Assembly (NCBI RefSeq): GCF_016598615.1
Contig: NZ_CP066831.1
Span: forward strand, 1,922,001-1,986,000
DNA: 64,000 bases
DNA from: Streptomyces liliifuscus
GTDB lineage: Bacteria; Actinomycetota; Actinomycetes; Streptomycetales; Streptomycetaceae
Reading direction: 5' to 3'
Below the pieces are notes generated by a model. It was not told the origin of the DNA. It ran no database searches and saw only the letters and a list, made by a program, of their open reading frames with translations. This document shows, piece after piece, positions 26,901 through 35,773 of this stretch. Made by a program: the position numbers and the translations under genes. Each line of letters opens with the position of its first letter. Position 1 is the stretch's first letter.

Positions 26901-27339
26901 CGCGGACGAGTTCGTCCACGTCGCTGGAGGGAGCGGAGGAGCCGAGCACCGGTACGCCGGCCGCGCGGGCGGCGGCCACCGCGCGCGCCTTGTTGCCGGT
27001 CAGCTCCAGCGTGTCCGCGCTCGGGCCGACGAAGGTGATGCCCGCCTCCTCGCAGGCGCGCGCCAGGTCGGGGTTCTCGGACAGGAACCCGTATCCCGGG
27101 TACACCGCGTCCGCTCCCGCTCTTTGCGCCGCGCGAACGATCTCCTCGACGGAGAGGTAGGCCCGCACCGGGTGTCCCGGCTGCCCGATCTCATAAGCCT
27201 CGTCCGCCTTCAACCGGTGCAGTGAATTGCGATCCTCGTGCGGGAAGACGGCCACGGTTCGCGCGCCCAGCTCATAGCCGGCACGGAACGCGCGAATAGC
27301 GATCTCACCACGGTTGGCGACCAGCACCTTGCGGAACAT
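23965..27339 (-). CDS. pyc: Pyruvate carboxylase
   Basis: A 1124-residue single-chain enzyme, the normal length, that carboxylates pyruvate to oxaloacetate to refill the citric acid cycle. The biotin carboxylase domain starts MFRKVLVANRGEIAIRAF and has the glycine-rich loop VAGGGGRGMR. The carboxyltransferase domain begins around GVTDTTFRDAHQSLLATR and includes the metal-site stretches LAVKDMAGLL and VHIHTHDTAGG. The C-terminal carrier domain holds biotinyl-Lys1090 in EAMKMEAS. The ATG is set by an AAGGGA site. No regulatory element was seen in the 135-bp gap upstream. Confidence 0.97.
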   Translation of the reverse strand: MFRKVLVANRGEIAIRAFRAGYELGARTVAVFPHEDRNSLHRLKADEAYEIGQPGHPVRAYLSVEEIVRAAQRAGADAVYPGYGFLSENPDLARACEEAGITFVGPSADTLELTGNKARAVAAARAAGVPVLGSSAPSSDVDELVRAAEDIGFPVFVKAVAGGGGRGMRRVEEPAQLRESIEAAAREAASAFGDSTVFLEKAVVEPRHIEVQILADGEGNVIHLFERDCSVQRRHQKVIELAPAPNLAPELRDRICADAVRFAREIGYRNAGTVEFLLDREGNYHFIEMNPRIQVEHTVTEEVTDVDLVQSQLRIASGETLADLGLSQETVTLHGAALQCRITTEDPANGFRPDTGKISAYRSPGGSGIRLDGGTTHAGTDISAHFDSMLVKLTCRGRDFNTAIGRARRAVAEFRIRGVATNIPFLQAVLDDPDFRAGQVTTSFIEKRPHLLTARHSADRGTKLLTYLADITVNKPHGERPELSDPVTKVPPVPSTEPPAGSRQRLVELGPEGFARWLRESPAIGVTDTTFRDAHQSLLATRVRTKDMLAVAPVVARTLPELLSLECWGGATYDVALRFLAEDPWERLAALREAVPNICLQMLLRGRNTVGYTPYPTEVTDAFVQEAAATGIDIFRIFDALNDVGQMRPAIDAVRETGTAIAEVALCYTSDLSDPSERLYTLDYYLRLAEQIVEAGAHVLAVKDMAGLLRAPAAATLVSALRREFELPVHIHTHDTAGGQLATYLAAIQAGADAVDGAVASMAGTTSQPSLSGIVAATDYTDRSTGLSLQAVGDLEPYWESVRKIYAPFEAGLASPTGRVYHHEIPGGQLSNLRTQAVALGLGDRFEEIEAMYAAADRILGHLVKVTPSSKVVGDLALHLVGAGVSPEDFEATPDRFDIPDSVIGFLRGELGNPPGGWPEPFRTKALEGRAAPKPVEELTADDRTGLAKTRRTTLNRLLFPGPTREFETHRQTYGDTSVLDSKHFFYGLRPGKEYAVDLEQGVRLLIELEAVGEADERGMRSVMSTLNGQLRPIQVRDTSVASDVPATEKADRANPGHVAAPFAGVVTLAVAEGDEVAAGATVATIEAMKMEASVTASKAGTVSRLAINKIQQVEGGDLLVEIG

Positions 27340-27474
27340 TTGGATCCCTTCAGCCTGCCCGGTGACGCGCACCATCGTGTCGGCCCCGCCCGCCCCGCGC
27401 CATGTGAGCCAGGCCACTCATCTGAATGCCTCCGGCCACCGGAGCAGGCGGCTACCCAGATATGGGACGCACAG

Positions 27475-28425
27475 TCACGTGAGCCCGACGGCCGGATCGA
27501 CACCGGTCAGGTCGCTGCTGGCCTCCCACAATCGTGCCGCGACGGCCCGGTCGGCCAGAGCGTCGCGCACGGGTTCGAGCGCGGGCAGGCCTCGCAGGCC
27601 GAACACCCGGGGTCCCCACAGCTGCCCGCCGCTCACGGACGGATCGAGAACGGCCCGTACGGCGGGCCACGCGGCGTGCTCCTTGCCCTGGACGAGCAGA
27701 CCGGCGGGCAGGCCCCGCAGCCGTTCGCCGGTGGTGCGCCGGTGCACGTCCGCGCGATCGGGAGTCAGGGAGTCCAGCGCGCCGCCGGGGTGGGTCACCA
27801 CGCTCGACACGGTGCTTCCGGCGGCCCGCAGCCGGCGGTCGAGCTCGAAGCCGAAGAGCATCTGCGCCAGCTTGGAGCGGGAGTAGGTGCGCTTGGGCCG
27901 GTAGTCCCGGGTGCTCTGCAGATCGGCGAGGTCCAGCCGCACGGACTTGCCCGTGAAGCTTCCGGTGGTGACGACCCGGGCGGCGGGCGCGGCGGCCAGC
28001 AGGGGCGCGAGCCGTCCCGTGAGCGCGAAGTGCCCGAGGTGGTTGATGCCGAACATCCACTCGTTGCCGTCCGCGGTCTCCCGGCGCTCCGGCTCCTCGA
28101 TCAGGACCCCGGCGTTGTGGACCACCGCGTCCAGGCGGTCCGCCTCCAGCACGTCCACACAATCCCGCAGCGAGGACAGGTCGGCGAGGTCCAGCCTCAG
28201 ATGGCGTACGCGTGCGTCGGGGACACGGGAGCGGATGGCGACCATGGCCGCTTCGGCCCTGGCCGCGTCACGGCTGCCGAGCACCACCGTGGCGCCGGTG
28301 CCGACGAGCTGCTCGGCGACGAAGTACCCGATGCCCGCGTTGCCGCCGGTGACCAGGAAGGTCTTGCCGTCGGCACGCGGGAGCCGGTGAACGGACCACG
28401 GCCGGGACTGGACTGCGGACGACAT
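27475..28425 (-). CDS. Short-chain dehydrogenase/reductase, WW-oxidoreductase/retinol dehydrogenase-like
   Basis: A 316-residue SDR with the cofactor loop VTGGNAGIGYFVAEQL (about residue 28) and the NAGVLIEE strand. The catalytic Tyr/Lys appear as YSRSKLAQMLF. Ser upstream is in VTTGSFTGKSV, so the triad is kept. The family usually uses NADP(H) on lipophilic alcohols or ketones; the substrate is not predictable. AAGGAG precedes the ATG. It lies between a strong terminator and pyc and may form its own transcript. Confidence 0.85.
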   Translation of the reverse strand: MSSAVQSRPWSVHRLPRADGKTFLVTGGNAGIGYFVAEQLVGTGATVVLGSRDAARAEAAMVAIRSRVPDARVRHLRLDLADLSSLRDCVDVLEADRLDAVVHNAGVLIEEPERRETADGNEWMFGINHLGHFALTGRLAPLLAAAPAARVVTTGSFTGKSVRLDLADLQSTRDYRPKRTYSRSKLAQMLFGFELDRRLRAAGSTVSSVVTHPGGALDSLTPDRADVHRRTTGERLRGLPAGLLVQGKEHAAWPAVRAVLDPSVSGGQLWGPRVFGLRGLPALEPVRDALADRAVAARLWEASSDLTGVDPAVGLT

Positions 28426-28459
28426 GGCACGCTCCTTGCGCTCGGGACGATCCGGCTGC

Positions 28460-28493
28460 GGTGGACGGGCCGTGTCTTCACGGCCCGTCCACC
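28460..28493 (-). terminator. Strong hairpin terminator after the ABC exporter
   Basis: A perfect 15-bp stem (GGTGGACGGGCCGTG with its complement) around a TCTT loop. It is downstream of the leftward ABC exporter and 34 bp upstream of the SDR start. The rest of the gap up to 28674 shows nothing else. Confidence 0.8.
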
Positions 28494-28674
28494 ACATCCC
28501 CAAGATCCCGGCGGTCGCCGACAGATCGCCGACAACTGCCGTCCGGCGCCTACAGACGAGCGACAGGGTCGCCGGCCGTCGAACTCACCTCCGACGACAC
28601 CCGGTCGCGGGCGCGGACGGCCGGCCACGTGACGCCCGACCGCCCGACCGACTGTCTGCCTGCCCGCCTCACAT

Positions 28675-30522
28675 TCAGAGCAGGTCGGCCCGGGCGGGGC
28701 TGCCGTCGAGGGGGTCGTCCACGGGATAGATGGCGTCCTCGTCGAGGAACCCGCCCGACTGGTGCTGCCACAGCTTCGCGTACGCGCCCTCGGAGGCGAG
28801 CAGTTCCTGGTGCGTGCCCTGCTCGATGATCCGTCCGCGGTCGAGGACGACGAGTCGGTCCATGGTGGCGACCGTGCTCAGCCGGTGCGCCACCACGAGC
28901 GCCGTCCGTCCCTCCATGAGCCGCCACAGCGCCTCCTGCACGAGGATCTCGCTCTCGGAGTCCAGTGCGCTGGTGGCCTCGTCGAGCAGCAGGATCGGGG
29001 CGTCACGGAGGATCGCCCTGGCGAGGGCGACCCGCTGGCGCTGTCCGCCGGACAGCTTCACACCGCGCTCGCCCACCATGGTGTCGAAGCCGTCCGGTAA
29101 CGCGTCGGCGAACTCCGCGACGTGCGCCGCCTCGGCCGCGCGGCGGATCTCGGCGTCGGTGGCGTCCGGGCGGGCGAAAGCGATGTTCTCCCGCAGCGTG
29201 CGGTGGAACATCGCCGGGTCCTGCGGCACATACGCGATCAGACCGCGCAGGTCGGCCTGGCGCAGCCTGCTGATGTCCTGGCCCCCGATCAGGATCCGGC
29301 CGGCCTCGATGTCCGTCATCCGCAGCAGCAGCCGGGTGAGCGTGGTCTTGCCGCCGCCGGACCGTCCGACGAGGCCGATCTTCGTCCCGCTGGGCACGGC
29401 CAGGTCGAGGTCCTCGAAGAGCGGCCGCGCCCCTCCGTGGGCGAAGGTCACCTGCTCGAAGCGGACGTCGGCTGCCCCGGGCAGCGGCGCCGGCGACGCC
29501 GGGTCGAGCACGGTCGGCGACGCCAGCAGCAGTTCGGTGAACTGCGCGGCCTCCGTCATCGAGCTCTCCAGGCGGCGGTAGATCTGGTTGAACTCGAACA
29601 TGATCCGCGTCGCGTTCGTGTAGTACGTGAAGGCGACCACGACCGCCTCCACGCCGAGGCTGCCCCCGCCGAGCGCGACCGCGAGCAACAGGCCCAGCGC
29701 GTTGGTGAGTACGGACATCGGCGCGACCAGGGTGTCGATGCGCAGGTTGCCGTAGTCCCACGACCTCAGTGTGAGGCGCCGCGAGGCCGCGACGCGGGAG
29801 CGGTGCTCGGCGGCCTCACGTTCCTCGGCCGCGAACGCCCGGACCGTGTCCATGTTCATCAGGCTGTCGGCGACATGGCCCGCCACCCTGGCGATGGCCT
29901 CCTCACGCTTGTCGACGAGTGCCTGGCGGCGGCGGATGAGGGGCACCACGAACAGCGCCGTGAGCCCGATCATCGTCAACAGGCCGACGACGAGCAGCGG
30001 TTCATAGCGCCACAGCACCACCGACCCGAACACGAGCGGCACCAGGCTGCCCACGACCTGGAACGTCAGTGTGTCGACGAACTCCTCGAAGCGGGACGCG
30101 AAGCTCAGCACCCGCTTGGTCAGCGCCCCGGCGAAATTGTCGTGGAAGAACGCCGCGTCCTTGGCGAACAGTTCGTCCATACCGATCACGTACAGCCGCT
30201 CGATACCGCGGGCGGCAAGGCGGTTCAGACAGTGCAGGCCGACGCGCCACAGTATTTCCGCGAGCAGCAGGACGCCGGCGAAGCCGAGAACGTACGGCAG
30301 TGTCGAGCCGAGGGTGATACCGGCGTCACCGGCGATGCGGCCGACGAGCTTCGCGACGATCAGCGGCGCGATGTAGTTGATGCCGATGTTGCCCAGTGCG
30401 GGCAGCAGCATCGCGGGTGCCGTCACCCACCTGAGCCGGGCCAACTCCCGTCCGTAGTATCGAAGTGCAAGGAGCACCGAGCCCTTGCTCCGCGGAACCT
30501 CTCGCGATTCGGGCGATTCCAT
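28675..30522 (-). CDS. ABC transporter, fused membrane and ATPase domains (MDR type)
   Basis: A 615-residue half-transporter. The membrane domain occupies about residues 25-330 and the ATPase domain the rest. All ATPase motifs are canonical: Walker A VGRSGGGKTT, signature LSGGQRQRVALARAI, Walker B LLLDEATSALDSE and H-loop VAHRLST. It should work as a homodimer, probably exporting a hydrophobic compound or lipid. The ATG was chosen because AGGG lies just upstream; the longer open frame ahead of it is rich in Arg and lacks a ribosome site. It is unlike the two siderophore exporters in this window, whose signatures are altered. Confidence 0.88.
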   Translation of the reverse strand: MESPESREVPRSKGSVLLALRYYGRELARLRWVTAPAMLLPALGNIGINYIAPLIVAKLVGRIAGDAGITLGSTLPYVLGFAGVLLLAEILWRVGLHCLNRLAARGIERLYVIGMDELFAKDAAFFHDNFAGALTKRVLSFASRFEEFVDTLTFQVVGSLVPLVFGSVVLWRYEPLLVVGLLTMIGLTALFVVPLIRRRQALVDKREEAIARVAGHVADSLMNMDTVRAFAAEEREAAEHRSRVAASRRLTLRSWDYGNLRIDTLVAPMSVLTNALGLLLAVALGGGSLGVEAVVVAFTYYTNATRIMFEFNQIYRRLESSMTEAAQFTELLLASPTVLDPASPAPLPGAADVRFEQVTFAHGGARPLFEDLDLAVPSGTKIGLVGRSGGGKTTLTRLLLRMTDIEAGRILIGGQDISRLRQADLRGLIAYVPQDPAMFHRTLRENIAFARPDATDAEIRRAAEAAHVAEFADALPDGFDTMVGERGVKLSGGQRQRVALARAILRDAPILLLDEATSALDSESEILVQEALWRLMEGRTALVVAHRLSTVATMDRLVVLDRGRIIEQGTHQELLASEGAYAKLWQHQSGGFLDEDAIYPVDDPLDGSPARADLL

Positions 30523-30938
30523 TCCAACCCTGTGGTGTTGTGTGCCAACTGGAACCAAATCGTCCCGCGACGACACCCCCTGAGTCCAAGCGTTTTCTCG
30601 GCCGTCGGCCCGCCGTGCACCGGTACGCCCGCACGCGCACGCCGGCACGGACCGAGGTGGCCGCCGCCCGCCGTTGGGCCCGACCGTCGGATCCCGGACC
30701 GGTGACGCGTCACGGCCCGGCGCAGAATGTTTTCACCACGGGCACAGAATTGCTTCGCGTTCTCCTCAATTTCGCTTTACCCTCCGCGATTTGTCCGCGA
30801 TTTGTTCGGCGAACTGCCGACGGGATTACCACGCCGATTCGCCGGGCATAATTGCGTGCGAATCTCGGCCCGGCCGGTTGAATGGGCGTATCGACACCGC
30901 TCGTTCAACCGGGTACGACACACAGAAGGACCAGCACT
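30523..30938. other. 416-bp divergent intergenic region, AT-richer than its surroundings
   Basis: This gap separates the ABC exporter from a small divergent gene. No coding pattern was found. The right half (about 30720-30860) is clearly AT-richer than the flanks, as expected for promoters, and contains an 11-bp tandem repeat. Confidence 0.5.
30784..30805. repeat. Tandem 11-bp direct repeat (CCGCGATTTGT x2)
   Basis: Two exact, abutting copies of CCGCGATTTGT. The period equals one helical turn, so a regulator could bind both copies on one face of the DNA. It lies about 135 bp from the small-gene start. Confidence 0.6.
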
Positions 30939-31109
30939 GTGATATCCAGCTCGACCCGAAACGACCATCTGCCGGTCTACGAGAGCCTGGTGCGTGAGCG
31001 CGGTGACGTCGTGGAGGAAGCTCGTGCGGTGGCCGAGCAGACGCAGCGCCAGATGACCGAAGCGCTCAACGGACACGAAGGGGTTCAGCCGGAGCACGGC
31101 CCCCGGTGA
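30939..31109 (+). CDS. Small acidic protein, 56 residues, unknown function
   Basis: Starts GTG-ATATCC with an AGAAGGA site at ideal spacing. The protein is charged, with no Cys, signal or membrane segment. The central stretch ESLVRERGDVVEEARAVAEQ and the following residues look like a single amphipathic or coiled-coil helix. Third-position GC is high, which supports real coding. It is divergent from the ABC exporter. No precursor-peptide features (leader cleavage site, Cys/Ser/Thr core) were seen, so it is not an obvious modified-peptide precursor. Function unknown. Confidence 0.6.
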   Translation: MISSSTRNDHLPVYESLVRERGDVVEEARAVAEQTQRQMTEALNGHEGVQPEHGPR

Positions 31110-31300
31110 GCCCGCTCCGGCCGGGCAACACACCGCTGTGACCCACAGACCCCCCGGAGAACCCGCGCAGGAGTCTCACACAGACTGCACACAGTCCCTC
31201 TAAAGCCTCGTTAGCGTGGCAGGCCGCTCGATCCCACGTACGAACGTGCCCGGGCCGCGGCCCGGAGGGTCGACGGTGCGTCAACCCAGGAAGACCCCAG

Positions 31301-32143
31301 ATGGACTACTGCACCTCCTGCCGCCGGCATCTCAATGGCGCCCTGGTGTGTCCCGGGTGCGGTGCCTACGCCCCGGACATAGCCCCGATCACCGCCGACG
31401 GCCGCACCGTCCCGGCCATCTCGACGGGGGCGGGCACAGCGCCCGCGTGGGAAGGCGACCCCTCCGACACGTGGCACGACGGCCGACCGCACGCCGACGC
31501 GAGCGGGGCACCGATCACGGCGGCCCTGAGCGAGTACCCCCGGACCGACCCGGGCGACGACCTCGGCCCCGTGCCGTCCGCCCCGCAGGGACGGGCGGCA
31601 CGGCGTCGCCAGCGGGCCCGCTGGAAGAAGAACCAGCGTCGGGCCGTGGTGGCGACCGCCGTCGCACTCGTCGGAGGCGGCCTGACCGTGTCCGTGATGG
31701 ACCAGCAGTCCGGCGATCGGGCACAGGCGGCCACGGCACCGGAGTCCACCGGCGCGGACACGGGCATCGCGGACGAACCGTCGACGCCTCGCACCGAGTC
31801 GACCAGGACACGGCCCGACACCGGCGCCTCCTCCCCCACGTCCTCCACGCCCGAGCGCCCCAGTCGGCAGCGCACCGCCGCGCCGCCCAGCAGCACGCCC
31901 TCGAACCTTCGGCCCGACTCGGCCGCCCCGCCGCGCACGACGACGGAGTCGACCCCTCAGCCGCAGACGACGTCACCGACATCACCCACCGCCGAGGACA
32001 CGGCCTCCGACCGCAACGAGGCGCAGCCCAGCCAGACGCCCTCGGCCGGCGAGCCGAGTTCGCAGCCGCCGCAGACGACGAGCCCGTCCCCGACCGCGAC
32101 TTCGCCGTCGCAGATCTGCCTGCTCGTGGTGTGCCTCGGCTGA
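31301..32143 (+). CDS. Zinc-ribbon membrane protein of the SCO2400 type
   Basis: A 280-residue protein with an N-terminal zinc ribbon, CTSCRRHLNGALVCPGCGAY, carrying two CxxC pairs. A basic stretch and one membrane helix (VVATAVALVGGGLTVSVM, about residue 120) follow. After that comes a long Ser/Thr/Pro-rich region of about 130 residues, and the protein ends in a conserved-looking ICLLVVCLG with two Cys. The layout suggests a cytosolic metal-binding head and an extended exported tail. This matches a Streptomyces-restricted family; function is unknown. AGGAAG precedes the ATG. Confidence 0.75.
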   Translation: MDYCTSCRRHLNGALVCPGCGAYAPDIAPITADGRTVPAISTGAGTAPAWEGDPSDTWHDGRPHADASGAPITAALSEYPRTDPGDDLGPVPSAPQGRAARRRQRARWKKNQRRAVVATAVALVGGGLTVSVMDQQSGDRAQAATAPESTGADTGIADEPSTPRTESTRTRPDTGASSPTSSTPERPSRQRTAAPPSSTPSNLRPDSAAPPRTTTESTPQPQTTSPTSPTAEDTASDRNEAQPSQTPSAGEPSSQPPQTTSPSPTATSPSQICLLVVCLG

Positions 32144-32388
32144 GGACGTCGACCTCACTGCTTGACCCCTTCACCGTCGTCGCCCCCGCACGTCCCACCC
32201 CGCCCGGGAACCTCATGACCCTCGACGGCGGCGGCTGACACCGCTCCGCGGTGCGACGAACCCGCACTCCTCGATCTCCGGGCAGCCGTCTCGTACAAAC
32301 GCACATTCCAGCCCCGCGAAACGATGATCCGGCTCATGCAATGAGACAGTAGCCTTTCGCCTTGCATTTGCGGCAGTATCATCGGCGC

Positions 32389-32775
32389 ATGCACACCTAC
32401 CGGATCGGGGACGCCGCCGCCCTGCTCGGTGTCAGCGCCGACACCGTGAGGCGCCTGGTCGACGGTGGGAAGCTCGCCGCCGAACGCGACGGGATGGGCC
32501 GCCGGATCATCCCCGGGCCGGTCCTCGCCGCCTACGCCCGGCAGTTGCACCGTACGGAGCGGGAGAACGCCGGCTCCTCGGCCCGCAACCGCCTCTCCGG
32601 CATCGTCACGGACGTGATCCTCGGAGACGTGTCCGCGCAGGTGGAGATCCAGGCGGGGCCGTTCCGGGTGGTGTCCCTGGTCAGCCGCGAGTCGGCTGAG
32701 GAGTTGAAGCTGGAACCCGGCGTTCCGGCGGTTGCCGTGATCAAGTCGACCAACGTGGTCGTCGAGAGACCGTAG
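32389..32775 (+). CDS. Molybdate-responsive regulator, HTH plus TOBE domain
   Basis: A 128-residue protein. Residues 1-55 form a MerR/excisionase-type helix-turn-helix (YRIGDAAALLGVSADTVRRL). Residues about 63-128 form a single Mop/TOBE domain beginning SARNRLSGIVTDVILGD, of the kind that binds molybdate or tungstate. It stands 51 bp ahead of modABC on the same strand and is most likely their regulator, in the role ModE plays in proteobacteria. The ATG has no clear ribosome site, and a TATCAT lies about 10 nt upstream, so a very short leader is possible. Confidence 0.85.
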   Translation: MHTYRIGDAAALLGVSADTVRRLVDGGKLAAERDGMGRRIIPGPVLAAYARQLHRTERENAGSSARNRLSGIVTDVILGDVSAQVEIQAGPFRVVSLVSRESAEELKLEPGVPAVAVIKSTNVVVERP

Positions 32776-32826
32776 AGGAGTCCCGCGGTGGATTCTTCGT
32801 CATGTGACAGAGGGAGTAGTTCCGTG

Positions 32827-33651
32827 ATGACTCGTTCCGCGCGCCGGACCCGCCGGACCATGCAGGTGGCCGGTGCGGGAGCCGCCGCGTTGCTGGCCCT
32901 GAGCGCCTGCTCCTCCTCCGGCGACTCGTCGACGGAGTCCGACTCCTCCGCGTCGGCGTCCTCGTCCCCGAAGCTTTCCGGCACGGTCACCGTGTTCGCC
33001 GCGGCCTCCCTGAAGGAGAGCTTCACCGCGCTGGGCAAGGAGTTCGAGCAGGAGCACCCCGGCACGAAGGTCACCTTCAGCTTCGGCGGCAGCGACTCCC
33101 TCGCCGCGAGCATCACCGGCGGCGCCCCCGCCGATGTGTTCGCCTCCGCCAGCCCCAAGACGATGGCCATCGTCACGGACAAGGGCGACGCGTCGGGGAC
33201 ACCCGCCACCTTCGTCCGCAACCAGCTCGAAATCGCCACCCTGCCCGGCAACCCGGACAAGATCGCCTCCCTCAAGGACCTCACCAGGTCGGGCCTGAAG
33301 GTCGTGCTCTGCGACAGGACCGTGCCGTGCGGCGCCGCCGCCCAGAAGGCGCTCGACGCCGCCAAGCTCAAGCTCACCCCGGTCTCGTACGAACAGGACG
33401 TCAAGGCGGCCCTGACCAAGGTCGAGCTCAAGGAGGCCGACGCGGCCGTCGTCTACAAGACCGATGTGAGCGCCGCCGGTGACAAGGTGGAGGGCGTGGA
33501 CTTCCCCGAGTCGGCCGACGCCATCAACGACTACCCGATCGTCCGGCTCAAGGACGCCCCCAACGCCGAGGCGGCCAAGGCGTTCATCGCACTCGTGCAG
33601 TCCGCCGACGGCCAGAAGGTCCTGACCGAGGCCGGGTTCCTCAAGCCGTGA
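32827..33651 (+). CDS. modA: Molybdate-binding lipoprotein ModA
   Basis: A 274-residue binding protein with a signal peptide ending in the lipobox LLALSAC. The fold opens GTVTVFAAASLKESFTALG, the ModA hallmark with the oxyanion-binding Ser. Further landmarks are FSFGGSDSLAASI and GAPADVFASASPKTM. It captures molybdate (or tungstate) outside the membrane for ModBC. The ATG has GGGAG upstream; a GTG 13 codons earlier (with GAGGAG) is also possible but would add a non-signal extension. Its stop overlaps the modB start. Confidence 0.92.
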   Translation: MTRSARRTRRTMQVAGAGAAALLALSACSSSGDSSTESDSSASASSSPKLSGTVTVFAAASLKESFTALGKEFEQEHPGTKVTFSFGGSDSLAASITGGAPADVFASASPKTMAIVTDKGDASGTPATFVRNQLEIATLPGNPDKIASLKDLTRSGLKVVLCDRTVPCGAAAQKALDAAKLKLTPVSYEQDVKAALTKVELKEADAAVVYKTDVSAAGDKVEGVDFPESADAINDYPIVRLKDAPNAEAAKAFIALVQSADGQKVLTEAGFLKP

Positions 33652-34526
33652 CCTCCCCGACCGACGCGCCCGACAAGTCCGCCGCCGGGGCCGACACCCT
33701 CCGGGGTGGGCCGCGGCGCGGACGCGGGCGCGTCCGGACGGGCCTCGGCCGGGGCGTACCGCTGCCCCTGCTGGTGCCCGCGCTGCTGGGCCTGGCGTTC
33801 CTGGTGCTGCCGCTGATCGCCCTGTTGGTCCGCACCCCCTGGCACAGCCTGCCGGACCAGCTGACCAGCCCCGAGGTCTGGCAGGCGCTGAAGCTGTCCC
33901 TGCTGTGCGCCACCGCGGCGACCGCCGTGAGCCTGGTGATCGGGGTGCCGCTGGCCTGGCTGCTGGCCCGGGTCGAGTTCCCGGGGCGCGGTCTCGTACG
34001 GGCCCTGGTCACGCTGCCGCTCGTGCTGCCCCCGGTGGTGGGCGGTGTGGCACTGCTGATGGCGCTCGGCCGCAACGGCATCGTCGGGCAGTGGCTGGAC
34101 GCGTGGTTCGGGATCACACTGCCGTTCACCACCACCGGTGTCGTCGTCGCCGAGGCGTTCGTGGCGATGCCGTTCCTGGTCATCAGCGTCGAGGGCACCC
34201 TGCGCGCCGCCGACCCCCGCTACGAGGAGGCGGCCGCCACGCTCGGCGCCTCCCGCTTCACCGCCTTCCGCCGCGTCACGCTTCCCTTGATCGCCCCCGG
34301 CATCGCGGCGGGCGCCGTCCTGGCCTGGGCACGGGCGCTCGGCGAGTTCGGCGCGACGATCACCTTCGCCGGCAACTTCCCCGGCCGTACGCAGACCATG
34401 CCGCTGGCCGTCTACCTGGCCCTGCAGAGCGACCCCGAGGCGGCCATCGCCCTCAGCCTGGTGCTGCTCGCCGTGTCCGTCGCGGTCCTGGCCGGGCTGC
34501 GCGATCGCTGGATGACCGCCTCATGA
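33648..34526 (+). CDS. modB: Molybdate ABC transporter permease ModB
   Basis: A 292-residue inner-membrane permease. It has a disordered basic N-terminus of about 35 residues, then about five to six helices. The ATPase-coupling EAA loop is EEAAATLGASRFTAFRRVTL followed by PLIAPG. The GTG overlaps the modA stop, and its own stop overlaps the modC ATG. Confidence 0.92.
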   Translation: MTSPTDAPDKSAAGADTLRGGPRRGRGRVRTGLGRGVPLPLLVPALLGLAFLVLPLIALLVRTPWHSLPDQLTSPEVWQALKLSLLCATAATAVSLVIGVPLAWLLARVEFPGRGLVRALVTLPLVLPPVVGGVALLMALGRNGIVGQWLDAWFGITLPFTTTGVVVAEAFVAMPFLVISVEGTLRAADPRYEEAAATLGASRFTAFRRVTLPLIAPGIAAGAVLAWARALGEFGATITFAGNFPGRTQTMPLAVYLALQSDPEAAIALSLVLLAVSVAVLAGLRDRWMTAS

Positions 34527-35662
34527 CCCACACCGAGAAGACCGAGAAGTCCGACAGGACCGCGAAGTCCGCGAGATCCGCGCAGTCCGCGTACGAGGCC
34601 ACGGGCGGCCCCGGCCCGACCCCGGCGGGACTCGACGCCCATCTCGTCGTCGACCGCGGCTCGTTCCGGCTCGACGTGGCGCTGACCGCCGCGCCCGGCG
34701 ACGTCGTCGCGCTGCTGGGTCCCAACGGCGCCGGAAAAACCACCGCGCTGCGTGCCCTGGCCGGTCTGACGCCGCTCACCGGCGGCCGACTGCGCCTGGA
34801 CGGCGCGGTGTTGGACCGTACGGCGCCCGAGTCACGCCCGGTCGGTGTCGTCTTCCAGGACTACTTGCTCTTCCCGCACCTCACCGCCCTGGACAACGTG
34901 GCCTTCGGCCCGCGCTGCCACGGTGCGACCAAGGCGGAGGCCCGCGCCCAGGCCGCCGAGTGGCTGGAGCGGATGGGCCTCGCCGAGCATGCCGGTGCCA
35001 AGCCCCGACGCCTCTCAGGCGGTCAGGCCCAGCGCGTCGCCCTCGCCCGCGCCCTCGCCACCAACCCCCGTCTGCTCCTCCTCGACGAGCCCCTCGCGGC
35101 CCTCGACGCCCGCACCCGCCTGGAGGTACGGACCCAACTCCGCCGCCATCTGGCCGAGTTCGAGGCCGTCGCCGTACTCGTCACCCACGACCCGCTGGAC
35201 GCCATGGTCCTGGCCGACCGCCTCGTCGTCATCGAGGAGGGCCGCATCGTCCAGGAGGGCACCCCCGCCGACATCGCACGCCACCCGCGCACGGACTACA
35301 TCGCGCACCTGGTCGGCCTGAACCTCTACAAGGGCCGGGCCGAAGGACACAGTGTCCAGGTGGAGGGCGGCCCGGCGATCACCACCACGGAGGATCTGAC
35401 GGGCCCGGTCTTCGTCGCCTTCCCGCCGAGCGCGGTCACCCTCCACCGGGACCGCCCCACCGGATCAAGCGCCCGCAACCTCTGGCAGTGCGAGGTCGCC
35501 GGCATGGAGACCCACGGCGACCAGATCCGGGCCGACCTCAGCGGCGAACTCCCCCTGGCCGCCGACCTCACCACCGTCGCCGCCGCCGAACTCGGCCTCC
35601 ATCCCGGGGCCACGGTCTGGGCGACGGTCAAGGCGGCCCAGACCCACGCGTACCCGGCCTGA
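34523..35662 (+). CDS. modC: Molybdate ABC transporter ATPase ModC
   Basis: A 379-residue ATPase with Walker A GPNGAGKTTA, signature LSGGQAQRVALARAL and Walker B LLLLDEPLAALD. The C-terminal ~110 residues form the TOBE/Mop regulatory domain typical of ModC. An odd N-terminal low-complexity tail of about 25 residues repeats Lys/Ser/Thr (TEKTEKSDRTAKSARSAQSA), encoded by a slippage-prone repeat. It completes the modABC operon. Confidence 0.92.
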   Translation: MTHTEKTEKSDRTAKSARSAQSAYEATGGPGPTPAGLDAHLVVDRGSFRLDVALTAAPGDVVALLGPNGAGKTTALRALAGLTPLTGGRLRLDGAVLDRTAPESRPVGVVFQDYLLFPHLTALDNVAFGPRCHGATKAEARAQAAEWLERMGLAEHAGAKPRRLSGGQAQRVALARALATNPRLLLLDEPLAALDARTRLEVRTQLRRHLAEFEAVAVLVTHDPLDAMVLADRLVVIEEGRIVQEGTPADIARHPRTDYIAHLVGLNLYKGRAEGHSVQVEGGPAITTTEDLTGPVFVAFPPSAVTLHRDRPTGSSARNLWQCEVAGMETHGDQIRADLSGELPLAADLTTVAAAELGLHPGATVWATVKAAQTHAYPA

Positions 35663-35773
35663 CGCGGCACGGCACGACATCGCACGGCATCCGTCACCCC
35701 ACCCGGCTACGGTGAAACCCACAGCCATCCCAAAGTGGGACATATGGCCAAGCAGTCTGTGAGGCATCCCGTC

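Noticed and set aside
30939..31109. Precursor peptide of a ribosomally made natural product
   Set aside because: No Cys- or Ser/Thr-rich core, no leader cleavage motif and no maturation enzyme nearby; the ABC exporter alone is not enough.
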